NCBI GenBank assembly: GCA_045604155.1
Contig: JAZUNN010000034.1
Span: 10,460-74,459, forward strand
Reading direction: 5' to 3'
DNA length: 64,000 bases
Source of the DNA: JAISGQ01 sp045604155
GTDB taxonomy: Bacteria > Bacillota > Clostridia > Oscillospirales > Acutalibacteraceae
Below, one piece after another: positions 34,776-44,158 of the stretch. Below the pieces are notes generated by a model. It was given only the letters and a program-made list of their open reading frames with translations, was not told where the DNA came from and ran no database searches. Within the stretch, counting starts at the first letter, position 1. Every line of letters starts with the position of its first letter. The position numbers and the translations under genes are program-made.

Positions 34776-37700
34776 ATGACAGATATGGATATCCATAACT
34801 GGTGCAGAAATCCCGCAGTTTTCATGCGAGGACGTTCCATGTACAAACAACACATGGTAGGTCCTGTTGAAAAGAAAGAGCTTGAAAACGGACTTTACTG
34901 GCTTTATGCCAAGGTTGTGGGCAGCAGCGGTACTGATTATGCCGTTTCTGTTCTTGTTCACGATACAAACGGAATCCAGAACGGACACTGTACCTGCCCT
35001 GATCACGCAGCCGGCAGAGCTGTGTGCAAGCATATGGTCGCCATGACCCTTGAATATATCAAGCCTGCACCTGTTGAGGCAGAGCAGGCTGAAGGCCGAA
35101 CCACAAGCACTGTCCGAAGCCTTATTGAGACCTATACTGTCCGTGAACAGCAGGCTCTGCCGTCACAGCAGTACCGAGGAAAAGTACGTATTGACCCTAT
35201 TCTCCGTCTTGAGGCTGCAGGTCTCAGGCTTGAGATAAAGGTCGGTGCAGGCAGAACATATATCATCAAGGATATTGCAGAATTCATCGGTCAGATCAAG
35301 CGTGGCGAATATATCCAGTACGGCAAGGATTTCGGTTTTGTTCACGTCGAGGAGATGTTTACTCTCCGTTCACGTATGCTTCTCAGCTTCCTTAAAGAAA
35401 AAATCGCTGCAGACAACGAAATGATGAACAGTATGCCCGGTCATTCCGTGCTTTTTGATATGCGTCAGCTTATAATGACTCCCCGTGATATGGACAGCTT
35501 CTTTGATGTCATGGAGGGTGAGACCATTACAGCCTGGCTGCCTACCAATATGTCACTTACTCTGGTGCGCCGCAATCCTGCTCTTACTGTCGTTATTGAA
35601 GGCAAGGGTGATGAGGGTGCTTCCATCGCTACCGATAAATACCGTGTTTTCTCAGGTGTTTCCTGCTGCTATGCAGTGCGAAATGGTATGCTTTACCGCT
35701 GCAGTGATGACTTTTCCTCCGATATGGAAAGCTTCCTGCGCTTAACGGGTGCTTCCTGCGAATGGGAAATGACTGTAAGCAAGAAGGACCTTCCCGCATT
35801 CTGCGCAAGTGTTCTTCCTTCCATTTCAAAATGGGCTTTCCTCAAGGAGAAAAACATCAATCTTGAGGAATTCTCTCCCCTGCCCGAGCTTTTCAGATTC
35901 TATCTTGATATGCCCAAGTCCAACGAGCTCACCTGCCGTCCTGCCGTACGTTACGGCGACATCGAGGTAAATCTTCTTGAGGACAGTCAGGATGCTCAGG
36001 TCAACAGAAATCTCAACTCTGAATCCCGTGTGCGCACACTTCTTGCACGTTACTTCGATATTCCCACGGAGCCCGAGGCTACTCTGCGCATAGTTTCCGA
36101 TGACGAGCTTATATACAATTTCCTCGAAACAGGCGTTTCGGAGCTTATGAGTCTGGGTGAGGTTTACGCCTCCGAGGGCTTCAAGAAGGCAAAGATTCTT
36201 TCAAAGCCCAATGTCACTGTGGGTGTCAAGGTTGACAGCGACCTGCTCAGGCTTGAGGTTGACTGCGAGGATATCCCCCGTGATGAGCTTCGTGCGCTTC
36301 TTTCCAGCTACCGCAAGAAAATGCGCTTCCACCGTCTTAAGAACGGTAAGTTTGTTACCCTTGAATCCAGCAGCTTTGCTACTGTTTCCGAGCTTGCTGA
36401 AGGTCTGCAGATGACAGGCGCTCAGCTTATGACAGGTACCTTTGAGGCTCCTGCAAACCGTGCCCTTTACGTTGACTCCGTACTCAAGGCAGGTCAGGGC
36501 ATCACTCTGCGCCGTGATCATATTTTCAGAGATCTTATAAGAAACATGAACTCTGCTGCTGAAGCAGAATTTGAAGTTCCCGAAAGCATGGCCAAGCTCC
36601 TCAGAACCTATCAGACCGTTGGTTTCCGCTGGCTCAAGACCATTGAGCATTACGGCTTCGGCGGTATTCTTGCGGACGAAATGGGTCTTGGCAAAACTGT
36701 TCAGATAATTGCACTTCTTCTCTCTGAAGCTCAGACAAACGGCAGAACTTCTCTTATTGTCTGTCCCGCTTCACTTGTATACAACTGGCTCAGTGAGTTC
36801 AAAAAGTTTGCTCCTTCCATGAAGTGCGCTGTTGTTGCGGGCACTGCCGAGGAACGTGCTTCACTTATTGAGCATTACACCGATTATGATGTTCTTGTCA
36901 CTTCCTACGACCTGCTTCGCCGTGATGTTGAGCATTACGGTCAGGCAACCTTCCGTTACTGCATCATTGACGAGGCTCAGTATATCAAGAATCACGATAC
37001 ACTCAGTGCAAAGAGTGTAAAGACTATCCGTGCAGCTACTCGCTTCGCTCTTACCGGTACCCCCATCGAAAACCGTCTCAGCGAGCTCTGGAGTATTTTC
37101 GACTTCCTTATGCCCGGATTCCTGTACAATTACAACCGCTTCCGTGAAAAGATCGAATCGCCCATTGTCAAGGACGGCGACAGGTCTGTCACAGAGCGTC
37201 TGCATCGCATGATCGCACCCTTTATTCTGCGCCGACTCAAGAAGGATGTTCTCCGTGATCTTCCCGACAAGCTGGAGCAGTGCATTTACTCTCGCATGGG
37301 TGATGAGCAGAGCAAGCTTTACCGTGCTCATGCCGCTCAGCTTATTCAGAGTCTGCGTGAACACACCAACGAAAGCTTCGGTGCCGGAAAGCTTCAGGTT
37401 CTTTCCGAGCTTACAAAGCTCCGTCAGATCTGCTGCGATCCCACACTTTTCTTCGACGACTACAGCGGAGGCTCTGCAAAGCTTGAGACCTGCATGGAAA
37501 AAATCAGCAATGCTGTTTCCGGCGGTCACAAGATTCTGCTTTTCTCTCAGTTCACTTCAATGCTTTCGATTATCGCTCAGCGACTGACTGCCGATGGCAT
37601 TTCATACTATATTATCACCGGTTCTACCGGCAAGGAACAGCGTCTGTCCCTTGTCAATGCATTCAACCGTGACGACACATCCGTATTTCTTATCTCCCTC

Positions 37701-37988
37701 AAGGCAGGCGGTACGGGTCTTAACCTCACATCGGCTGATGTTGTCATCCATTACGATCCGTGGTGGAATGTGGCTGCTCAGGATCAGGCAACCGACCGTG
37801 CTCACCGCATAGGTCAGCGCAATATAGTTACTGTTCTCAAGCTGATAGCTCAGAACACCATCGAAGAAAAAATTCTTGCCCTGCAGGAAAGCAAGCGTGA
37901 GCTTGCCGACAGTGTTATTTCCAGAGGCGGATCGACTATCGGTGATATTACACGTGATGAACTTATTGAACTGCTTACCGAAGAATAA
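34776..37988 (+). CDS. SWIM zinc finger SNF2-family helicase
   Basis: 1070 residues. A SWIM zinc finger at the N-terminus has C72, C74, C83 and H85 (CTCPDHAAGRAVCKH). A long middle region (to about residue 590) corresponds to the SNF2-associated bacterial domain. The helicase core has GGILADEMGLGKTVQ (about residue 628), IVCPASLVYNW, a DEAQ box (IIDEAQYIKN), LTGTPIENRLSELWSIFD, LFSQFTSMLSII, LISLKAGGTGLNLT and QATDRAHRIGQ. It likely moves on double-stranded DNA. Members occur widely in Firmicutes with unknown physiological role. It is the first gene of a rightward group ending with a lipoprotein gene at 40.8 kb. Confidence 0.94.
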   Translation: MTDMDIHNWCRNPAVFMRGRSMYKQHMVGPVEKKELENGLYWLYAKVVGSSGTDYAVSVLVHDTNGIQNGHCTCPDHAAGRAVCKHMVAMTLEYIKPAPVEAEQAEGRTTSTVRSLIETYTVREQQALPSQQYRGKVRIDPILRLEAAGLRLEIKVGAGRTYIIKDIAEFIGQIKRGEYIQYGKDFGFVHVEEMFTLRSRMLLSFLKEKIAADNEMMNSMPGHSVLFDMRQLIMTPRDMDSFFDVMEGETITAWLPTNMSLTLVRRNPALTVVIEGKGDEGASIATDKYRVFSGVSCCYAVRNGMLYRCSDDFSSDMESFLRLTGASCEWEMTVSKKDLPAFCASVLPSISKWAFLKEKNINLEEFSPLPELFRFYLDMPKSNELTCRPAVRYGDIEVNLLEDSQDAQVNRNLNSESRVRTLLARYFDIPTEPEATLRIVSDDELIYNFLETGVSELMSLGEVYASEGFKKAKILSKPNVTVGVKVDSDLLRLEVDCEDIPRDELRALLSSYRKKMRFHRLKNGKFVTLESSSFATVSELAEGLQMTGAQLMTGTFEAPANRALYVDSVLKAGQGITLRRDHIFRDLIRNMNSAAEAEFEVPESMAKLLRTYQTVGFRWLKTIEHYGFGGILADEMGLGKTVQIIALLLSEAQTNGRTSLIVCPASLVYNWLSEFKKFAPSMKCAVVAGTAEERASLIEHYTDYDVLVTSYDLLRRDVEHYGQATFRYCIIDEAQYIKNHDTLSAKSVKTIRAATRFALTGTPIENRLSELWSIFDFLMPGFLYNYNRFREKIESPIVKDGDRSVTERLHRMIAPFILRRLKKDVLRDLPDKLEQCIYSRMGDEQSKLYRAHAAQLIQSLREHTNESFGAGKLQVLSELTKLRQICCDPTLFFDDYSGGSAKLETCMEKISNAVSGGHKILLFSQFTSMLSIIAQRLTADGISYYIITGSTGKEQRLSLVNAFNRDDTSVFLISLKAGGTGLNLTSADVVIHYDPWWNVAAQDQATDRAHRIGQRNIVTVLKLIAQNTIEEKILALQESKRELADSVISRGGSTIGDITRDELIELLTEE

Positions 37989-38003
37989 AGAGGTCCTGCG
38001 CAA

Positions 38004-38795
38004 ATGATTATCGATATCCATACTCATACTTTTCCCGAAAAAATAGCCCCGAGAGCTCTCTCGGGGCTTGCTTCCACAAGTTTTCTCACTCCTGCTCTTG
38101 ACGGTACTCTTCCATCCCTTCTTTCAGCAATGAAAGAGGATGAGGTTGATATTTCCGTGCTGCAGCCCATTGCCACCGCACCTCATCAGGTGCCGAAATT
38201 AAATGATGCAGCAATCGAAAACAATAAGCTTGACAAAATTATCAGCTTCGGTGCCATTCATCCTCTCTACCCCGACAAGGAAACTGAGTTTCAGCGGCTT
38301 CGTGATGCAGGTATAAAGGGCATCAAGCTTCACCCCGATTTTCAGCAGGTGTACATAGATGATCCTTCTGTTATTGAAACTCTCAGGCTGTGCGGCAAGT
38401 ACGGTCTTATTGCCATGATTCACGGCGGACTGGATATTTCCTATCCGGAAATAAATAAAAGCACCCCCGAAAAACTGAGGAGAATTCTTCCTCTTCTCGG
38501 TGATGCTGTTATTATTTATGCTCATATGGGTGGTTTTGGTTATTTTGAACAATCAGTGCGTTTCCTTTCGGACACCGATGTGCTCATTGACACTGCCGCT
38601 GTCTGCGACATTTATTCAAGTAACGAAATAAAATCTGTTATTGATTCTTTCTCTCCGAAACGGGTGCTTTTCGGGTCCGATTCACCCTGGAGCCGTCAGA
38701 AGCTTTATATCGACTTTATACGAAAACTTGGATATTCAGAAGCTGAAACAGCTTCCATTCTTGGCGGCAATGCTCAGAAACTGCTGTTTCCCTGA
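38004..38795 (+). CDS. Metal-dependent hydrolase, amidohydrolase-2 family
   Basis: 263 residues, TIM-barrel type. IDIHTHTFPEKIAPRA carries the HxH metal pair, GIKGIKLHPDFQQVY the strand-4 Lys/His region, AMIHGGLDISYP and VIIYAHMGGFG further His ligands, and VLFGSDSPWSRQ the catalytic Asp. Related enzymes are decarboxylases or hydrolases of small aromatic acids; the substrate cannot be deduced. It begins 15 nt after the SNF2 stop and its 3' end overlaps a convergent XRE regulator by 22 nt. Confidence 0.88.
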   Translation: MIIDIHTHTFPEKIAPRALSGLASTSFLTPALDGTLPSLLSAMKEDEVDISVLQPIATAPHQVPKLNDAAIENNKLDKIISFGAIHPLYPDKETEFQRLRDAGIKGIKLHPDFQQVYIDDPSVIETLRLCGKYGLIAMIHGGLDISYPEINKSTPEKLRRILPLLGDAVIIYAHMGGFGYFEQSVRFLSDTDVLIDTAAVCDIYSSNEIKSVIDSFSPKRVLFGSDSPWSRQKLYIDFIRKLGYSEAETASILGGNAQKLLFP

Positions 38796-39037
38796 CATTC
38801 TTCTCCGTACAGAAGCCATTCTACCGAAACATCAAGTGCTTCGGAAAACGCTACCAGCTCGTAATCTGACACGCATCTGTGCCCTGATTCGATACGGTTT
38901 ATGGACATTCTGTCAAGCATCACGCCGAGCAGCTGTATTGCACCGGCAAGATCCTTCTGAGTCATATGCTTTGATTTTCTTGTTTCTCTTACTCGCTGGG
39001 CTACAAGGTTCTTTCCGCTCATCTCCGAAAGTTTCAT
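38774..39037 (-). CDS. XRE-type helix-turn-helix regulator
   Basis: 87 residues. A single HTH_3 domain: LVAQRVRETRKSKHMTQKDLAGAIQL, MSINRIESGHRCVSDYELVAFSEALDVSVEWLLYG. The spacing of the scaffold residues is a textbook Cro/C1 fold, with a slightly longer turn between helices 2 and 3 (QLLGVMLDRMS). GGGGAG precedes the ATG. It faces the amidohydrolase gene and reads away from prmA, so it may regulate either; no operator pair is evident. Confidence 0.88.
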   Translation of the reverse strand: MKLSEMSGKNLVAQRVRETRKSKHMTQKDLAGAIQLLGVMLDRMSINRIESGHRCVSDYELVAFSEALDVSVEWLLYGEECQGNSSF

Positions 39038-39223
39038 CTTTGAACTCCCCTTTGGAAGGTTAATGAATTATTTTGAAAAAATTTTCCTACTATTGATATT
39101 ATAACATATCGTGTAGAAAAATAGGTGTTAAAACAGTGCATTTACAACAAAATTTATGTGTTTTTCAAATTTTCAGCATTTTTTACAAATGAATGTCAAA
39201 AATAGATTATGGAGGAAAAACTT

Positions 39224-40198
39224 TTGAACTGGCTTAAAACAAAAATTTTTACATCCACCGAAGGCATTGAGCCTCTTTGCGGAAGGCTTTATGCTCTTGG
39301 TCTGAACGGTGTTCAGATCGAAGACAGTGCCGACTTCAACGACTTTATTGAAAACGAACAGCAATACTGGGATTATATTGACGAAAGCCTGGAGCCTTTG
39401 AAAACTGCAGAAACAAGCGTTACTCTGTACGTCACAGACGATGCTCCCGGCCATGAGCTTCTCCTTCTTATCCGTGAAACTGTCGATGCTCTCAGACGTC
39501 TTGATACAGACAAAGCCTTCGGCAGGCTGGATATAGAAACAGAAGGTGTCTGCGATGAGGATTGGGCAAACAACTGGAAGCAGTATTACAAGCCTTTTAC
39601 TCTGGGCGATAGGATTTTCATCCGTCCCGAATGGGTCGACAGTGAAGTACCCGAGGGTCGTGTGGCTCTTACCATGAACCCCGGTCATCTTTTCGGCACA
39701 GGCACTCATGACACCACCCAGATGTGTATGCTGGAGCTGGAAAGACTTATAAAATGCGGAGAAAAGGTGCTTGATCTGGGCTGCGGAAGCGGAATTCTTT
39801 CCGTTCTTTCCCTCCTGCTCGGTGCCGACAGTGCTGTGGCTGTTGATATTGATCCTGCTGCTCCCGAAACAGTCGGTGAAAACCTTCTTCTCAATCCTCA
39901 GTGTGCCGAAAAATGCACTGTTTATGTGGGTGATGTCACCAGCAATGAGGATCTTCACAAAAAAATCGGCTGCGGTTACGATCTTGTTGTTGCCAATATC
40001 GTTGCAGATGTTATAATAAGCATATGCAGTTCTGCTTTTTCCTTCATGCGTAAGGGTGCTCTGTTTGTATGCTCAGGCATAATCTCTTCCCGTGCTCAGG
40101 AGGTTCTTGATGCTCTGGAGAAGGCAGGCTTTGAGGTAATTTCTCAGCGCAGCCAGAACGACTGGCGCTGCATTACATCAATTAAAAATCAGGAGTGA
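39224..40198 (+). CDS. prmA: Ribosomal protein L11 methyltransferase
   Basis: 324 residues. The N-terminal substrate domain begins NWLKTKIFTSTEGIEPL, and the SAM-binding domain has VLDLGCGSGILSVLSLLLG (motif I), AVDIDPAA (motif II) and DLVVANIVADVI (motif post-I). FGTGTHDTTQMC and SQRSQNDWRCI are PrmA signatures. It trimethylates L11. I chose the TTG at 39224, 8 nt after GGAGG, because family members begin with M-N-W-L; the ATG at 39209 falls inside the ribosome site itself. It overlaps the next gene's upstream region by a few bases. Confidence 0.95.
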   Translation: MNWLKTKIFTSTEGIEPLCGRLYALGLNGVQIEDSADFNDFIENEQQYWDYIDESLEPLKTAETSVTLYVTDDAPGHELLLLIRETVDALRRLDTDKAFGRLDIETEGVCDEDWANNWKQYYKPFTLGDRIFIRPEWVDSEVPEGRVALTMNPGHLFGTGTHDTTQMCMLELERLIKCGEKVLDLGCGSGILSVLSLLLGADSAVAVDIDPAAPETVGENLLLNPQCAEKCTVYVGDVTSNEDLHKKIGCGYDLVVANIVADVIISICSSAFSFMRKGALFVCSGIISSRAQEVLDALEKAGFEVISQRSQNDWRCITSIKNQE

Positions 40199-40203
40199 CG
40201 GTA

Positions 40204-40767
40204 ATGAAAAAGATTCTTGCATTTATTCTCTGCGCATTTATGATCCTTTCTTTTGCTGCCTGCGGTGAAAAGGAAGTTTCAAACGGCGAAATCTCAGGCA
40301 CAAACGGCGGAGATTCCGGAAGCACCTCGGACGAGCCTTATGTAGAAGATGATCAGGCTCTCCTCGATATTCAGGATATTATCGGTTTCTGGTGTGCCGA
40401 GTCCATCTATCAGGCTCCCCGTGCCACAGACGGTCAGTTTGATTCCGACGAGGATGCTCTTCTCTATGCTCAGGGTATGCCCGTACAGATCAGCGCAAAT
40501 GAGTTTTCTTCTCCCCTCTATTACACCGATAACGCTGTCTTCAGAAAAGTTCCCACCACTCTCGACGAGCTTGGCGAATACGGAATTCAGGTTGATGACG
40601 CACTGACTGCTCTTGTCGGTGACGGCGAAATCATCCGCCTGGATGTTATTGAGGGTGAAGATTCTGCGGCTTCCTTCCAGGTGTTCATCATCAACGGAAC
40701 AACCATGCTTTACGAAGGCGACAGCGGATATATCTTCCTCGCTTCCCTTGAGGCTTCTGTAGGTTAA
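40204..40767 (+). CDS. Uncharacterised lipoprotein
   Basis: 187 residues. The N-terminus KKILAFILCAFMILSFAAC ends in a lipobox (SFAAC), then a Gly/Ser/Asn-rich linker. The remainder is an all-beta, lipocalin-like module with IIGFWCAESIYQAP. The closing segment is IINGTTMLYEGDSGYIFLASL. It shares the operon with prmA, five nt after its stop. Function is unknown; the pattern resembles small extracytoplasmic copy-number-variable lipoproteins of ruminococci. Confidence 0.75.
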   Translation: MKKILAFILCAFMILSFAACGEKEVSNGEISGTNGGDSGSTSDEPYVEDDQALLDIQDIIGFWCAESIYQAPRATDGQFDSDEDALLYAQGMPVQISANEFSSPLYYTDNAVFRKVPTTLDELGEYGIQVDDALTALVGDGEIIRLDVIEGEDSAASFQVFIINGTTMLYEGDSGYIFLASLEASVG

Positions 40768-40784
40768 TAAATTCTGATCATATG

Positions 40785-40815
40785 AAAAAAACGCAGCGAA
40801 AGCTGCGGTTTTTTA
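40785..40815. terminator. Bidirectional terminator
   Basis: CGCAG/CTGCG stem with CGAAAG-type loop, flanked by A7 on the left and T6 on the right. It separates the convergent lipoprotein gene and first MATE gene. Confidence 0.85.
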
Positions 40816-40816
40816 T

Positions 40817-42205
40817 TTATGCCTTTTTCTTTTCAGCAATTATGTTGTTGACCCATACGCCTTTTTTGACAAGAATTATTGCTACTATGCACTTTACGCC
40901 TTCAAGGGACTGGCATATGAGATAAAGAGGGACTATGGGAAGCCCTGTGAATCTTGAAAGGACATATGCTACAGGCACATTCAGAAGCCACATGAAGCCA
41001 TTGTCAAAAAAAAATGTGAGAAGTGTCTTTCCGCCTGAGCGCAGGGTGAAATAGGATGCATGGCACAGTGCGGAGAAGGGCATTATCAATGCAGCACAGA
41101 GCAGAAGCTGAGTTGCAAGATCACGCACTGTATCGCTTACGTTGTACATCATCGGTATAAAAGGTGATGCAATCGCCATGATAATTGCCATTCCGACAGC
41201 GGTTGCTGTGGAGAAGGTTATAAGCTTGGGTGCTTCATCCTTTGCCTTTTCAAAGTCGCCGCAGCCAAGGCTGTGACCGACCATTATCGCCACAACATTT
41301 CCCAATGCAAGGAATATTATGCTGAACAGATTTACAACTGTGCTTGTGATATTGTAAGATGCGACAACTGTGAGACCTCTTTCGGAATAGCTCTGTACCA
41401 TTACGGTGACACCTATCGACCAGAGAGCTTCGTTGAGCAGCATGGGAGTACCTTTTTTTATCATTCCCAGCGCAGCGCTTTTTTTGACATGAAGGCTTCT
41501 GTAAGCACCTTCGATAAAGGTGAACTTCTTGTGCTTTATACCCGTTACCAGTGCCACAATAGCCAGCTCGGCATAACGGGATATTACAGTTGCTATTGCT
41601 GCGCCTGCAACTCCCATCTTCGGTGCTCCGAAGTGTCCGAAAATAAGTATGTAGTTGAAAACAAGGTTTATCATAACCGCTGCACAGCCTGCAATCATGG
41701 GAAGTCTTGTTTCTCCCGTTTCACGCAGTGTACCCGAATAGCACTGGACAACTGCAAAGGGAAGTATTCCCACAAGCATTATCAGCAGGTATTCCTCACC
41801 GAAATCAAGGGTCCTTGTCACGTCACCCACCGAATCTGAGGTCAGGAAAAGAGATATGAGCTGACGTCCTTTCCAGACAAACAGTCCTATACTGAGCAGG
41901 GACATCAGTATTACTGTCATCATCTTGAATCGGAAAGTTTCTCGCACTCCCTTTGTATCACCGTTTCCGTGAAACTGGGCTGTGAAGATTCCTGCTCCCG
42001 ATATGGCGCCGAAGATGCACAGGTTGAATACAAAGATAAGCTGGTTTGATATTGCAACACCGCTCATCTGCTCCTCGCCTATGCTTCCAACCATCAGGTT
42101 GTCAAGAAGGTTTACAAAGCTTGATATACCGTTCTGTATGACAACGGGGATCGCAAGGGCAAGAGTCCTTCTGTAAAAATTACGGTCTCCGATCAACTTA
42201 CTCAT
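40817..42205 (-). CDS. MATE family efflux transporter
   Basis: 462 residues with about twelve hydrophobic helices. The N-terminal MATE half starts at LALAIPVVIQNGISSFVNLLDN and contains GEEQMSGVAISNQLIFV. The second half starts at GMIKKGTPMLLNEALWSIGV and contains ALGNVVAIMVGHSLGCGDFEKAK. Family members expel drugs or metabolites using Na+ or H+ gradients; substrate is unknown. GGAG precedes the ATG. A second, different MATE gene lies at 50447. Confidence 0.93.
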   Translation of the reverse strand: MSKLIGDRNFYRRTLALAIPVVIQNGISSFVNLLDNLMVGSIGEEQMSGVAISNQLIFVFNLCIFGAISGAGIFTAQFHGNGDTKGVRETFRFKMMTVILMSLLSIGLFVWKGRQLISLFLTSDSVGDVTRTLDFGEEYLLIMLVGILPFAVVQCYSGTLRETGETRLPMIAGCAAVMINLVFNYILIFGHFGAPKMGVAGAAIATVISRYAELAIVALVTGIKHKKFTFIEGAYRSLHVKKSAALGMIKKGTPMLLNEALWSIGVTVMVQSYSERGLTVVASYNITSTVVNLFSIIFLALGNVVAIMVGHSLGCGDFEKAKDEAPKLITFSTATAVGMAIIMAIASPFIPMMYNVSDTVRDLATQLLLCAALIMPFSALCHASYFTLRSGGKTLLTFFFDNGFMWLLNVPVAYVLSRFTGLPIVPLYLICQSLEGVKCIVAIILVKKGVWVNNIIAEKKKA

Positions 42206-42228
42206 AATTATTCTCCATAATAATAATT

Positions 42229-42249
42229 GCGGACTGAAAACCAGTCCGC
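42229..42249 (-). terminator. Hairpin after the TPR gene
   Basis: GCGGACTG/CAGTCCGC stem with a 5-nt loop; the T-rich run that follows on the minus strand is interrupted (AATTATTATTAT). It lies between the TPR gene and the MATE gene. Confidence 0.55.
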
Positions 42250-42277
42250 AGGTATTATATACCGTTTAAATTTATTG

Positions 42278-43015
42278 TCAAGATAAAGAAACTTTTGCCT
42301 TTTGTGCTGTTTCAAGATCTTTCATAAACTGTGCGTTGTTTCTTCCTAACTTCGCTACCATCTCATACATCAGTTTAAATCCTTTTTCGTTTCCTGTTGC
42401 TTTGAATGCTATGCAAAGCACGTCGTATGCCTCGTATGTTTTATTATCAAGAGCTATAGCTTCTTTTGCATTTTTTATGGCCGAGTTAAAATCCTGAAGC
42501 TTCATCTGAGAATATGCAAGACCTGCATAGGCATATGCCTTTTTATTTTCATATTCAACTGCCCTTTCCCAGCATTGTTTTGCTTCTGTGTAGTTTTCCT
42601 CTGCAACACGGATAAGACCTCTAAGACAATACACCGCATAAAAATCCCTGTTCCTTTTTGATCTTTTCAAAAGCTTACCTAATTTATAGTCGGCTGCGTC
42701 ATAGAAATCTTCATAATAATCTCGGGCTGCCTTGAGAAGTCTTTTGCGATCCTTTTGCTGATCTCCTGTTATAAATGCGCCATCCAGTACCTTCGAATAC
42801 TTCATGCCAACTACCGTAAGCTTCTGTCCGGCGTTGTATATAAGACTGTCTATCCCTGCTATAACTGCGGCAAATACAAATGCCCACACCTTATCCATGG
42901 TCATGAAATGCTCACAGTCCGCAGACATCTGAATATTTAACCTTTCCCTTATGAACATAAATATTACCACAAATATTATACCCAGAACAGAACCAACTTT
43001 CAAAAATCTTTCCAT
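42278..43015 (-). CDS. TPR-repeat membrane protein
   Basis: 245 residues. Two membrane helices (LKVGSVLGIIFVVIFMFI and VWAFVFAAVIAGIDSLIY) with a loop between them suggest cytoplasmic exposure of the remainder. From about residue 120 there are tetratricopeptide-like helix pairs: YAVYCLRGLIRVAEENYTEAKQCWERAVEYENKKAYAYAGLAYSQMKLQDF... and AYDVLCIAFKATGNEKGF. TPR regions bind partner proteins. The family beyond that is not recognised; the neighbours give no clue. Confidence 0.8.
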   Translation of the reverse strand: MERFLKVGSVLGIIFVVIFMFIRERLNIQMSADCEHFMTMDKVWAFVFAAVIAGIDSLIYNAGQKLTVVGMKYSKVLDGAFITGDQQKDRKRLLKAARDYYEDFYDAADYKLGKLLKRSKRNRDFYAVYCLRGLIRVAEENYTEAKQCWERAVEYENKKAYAYAGLAYSQMKLQDFNSAIKNAKEAIALDNKTYEAYDVLCIAFKATGNEKGFKLMYEMVAKLGRNNAQFMKDLETAQKAKVSLS

Positions 43016-43080
43016 TTTACCACTCCAAAAACCATTTCAGTTTCATTGTAGCTATGCTGATGATTTTGTCAAGAGCAAAA

Positions 43081-43104
43081 AACAGCACGTATAAACGTGC
43101 TGTT
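43081..43104 (-). terminator. Intrinsic terminator after degV
   Basis: AACAGCACGT/ACGTGCTGTT stem with an ATAA loop; T6 follows on the minus strand. Confidence 0.88.
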
Positions 43105-43119
43105 TTCTGTCAGTATAAT

Positions 43120-43998
43120 TTATCTCTCTTTTCCCAGGAAGAACAGTGCAAGAGTACCTGCACCTGAATGAGCACCGATAACGGGGCCTATTGTTCCAAT
43201 GTAGATATCATTCTTTATATTTACAAGCTTTCTGACTTCATCTGCAAGCTGCTGTGCTTCTTCAATACAGTCACCGTGGCTTATGAATATGGGCTGATCT
43301 GCAATATCATCAAGTGCAGTTTCGGCAAGCTTTTCGGCAAGTCTGCGGATTGAAGCCTTTCTGCCTCTTGCCTTTTCCATGTTTATAAGATGTCCCTCGT
43401 TATCAACATGAAGAACAGGCTTTATCTGGAGCATTGTACCGAGAAGTGCTGAGGTTGCTGTAACTCTTCCACCTCTCTTGAGGTGGTTGAGGTCGTCTAC
43501 GGTGAACCAGTGGCAGAGGTTGAGCTTTATGCTCTCTGCATAGTCACGTACTTCCTCAATGCTCATGCCTTCATCACGCTTCTTGCAGCAGTGATATACA
43601 ATAAGTCCCTGACCGAGAGATGCGCAGAGGGTATCCACTACGAGCATTTTTCTCTCAGGATATTTTTCGGAAAGCTGTGCAGCTGCTCTGAATGCGGCCT
43701 CACAGGTGCAGCTGAGTCCCGATGAAAATGCGAGATAAAGAACATCCTTGCCTTCTCTGAGGAATGGCTCGAAGGTTTCTTCAAAGGTTTTCTCGTTTAT
43801 TGCTGCGGTCTTGCATACTGTGCCCTGACGTACAATCTTATAGAATTCCTCGTTGGAGATTTCTCTGCCATCGGGATAATTGAGGTATTCCTTACCGTTT
43901 ATAATAGCAGTAAGAGGAATAACTTCAACATTAAGCTTTTCAACCATTGCCGCATCAAAATCTGCAGCTGAATCTGTATAAATCACGTAATTATTCAT
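43120..43998 (-). CDS. DegV family fatty-acid-binding protein
   Basis: 292 residues from the ATG at 43998 with GGGAGG 6 nt upstream. DegV fold features: VIYTDSAADFDAAM at the start, EVIPLTAIINGKEY, LYLAFSSGLSCTCEAA (the fatty-acid carboxylate Ser region), VVDTLCASLGQGL and, at the end, GTIGPVIGAHSGAGTLALFFLG. Family members (FakB-type) bind a fatty acid and hand it to a kinase (FakA) for incorporation into phospholipids. No FakA gene is nearby. A promoter lies at 44032-44060. Confidence 0.94.
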   Translation of the reverse strand: MNNYVIYTDSAADFDAAMVEKLNVEVIPLTAIINGKEYLNYPDGREISNEEFYKIVRQGTVCKTAAINEKTFEETFEPFLREGKDVLYLAFSSGLSCTCEAAFRAAAQLSEKYPERKMLVVDTLCASLGQGLIVYHCCKKRDEGMSIEEVRDYAESIKLNLCHWFTVDDLNHLKRGGRVTATSALLGTMLQIKPVLHVDNEGHLINMEKARGRKASIRRLAEKLAETALDDIADQPIFISHGDCIEEAQQLADEVRKLVNIKNDIYIGTIGPVIGAHSGAGTLALFFLGKER

Positions 43999-44031
43999 AA
44001 GGTCCTCCCTATTTCCGGAACTTGTACACCT

Positions 44032-44060
44032 AATATATAATATCAAATATTAAAAGTCAA
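44032..44060 (-). promoter_or_regulatory. Promoter of degV
   Basis: On the minus strand TTGACT (44060-44055), a 17-nt spacer, then TATATT (44037-44032), 34 nt before the ATG. Confidence 0.65.
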
Positions 44061-44101
44061 TTAAAAAATGTAACTAATTTATTATAGAAAATTAAAACAT
44101 C

Positions 44102-44130
44102 TTGTTCTTTTCAAGATTATATGATATGAT
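44102..44130 (+). promoter_or_regulatory. Probable promoter of the DUF1836 gene
   Basis: TTGTTC at 44102-44107, 17-nt spacer, TATGAT at 44125-44130. It would start transcription near 44137, which supports the GTG at 44159 rather than upstream starts. Confidence 0.5.
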
Positions 44131-44158
44131 AAACAAAAAGTATCTGGAGGATGTGCAA

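Noticed and set aside
38641..39063. 140-residue plus-strand ORF across the amidohydrolase and XRE genes
   Set aside because: It overlaps two well-supported genes in a different frame and strand and has no motif.
39173..39958. 261-residue ORF antisense to prmA
   Set aside because: prmA is complete and conserved; the reverse frame lacks a ribosome site and motifs.
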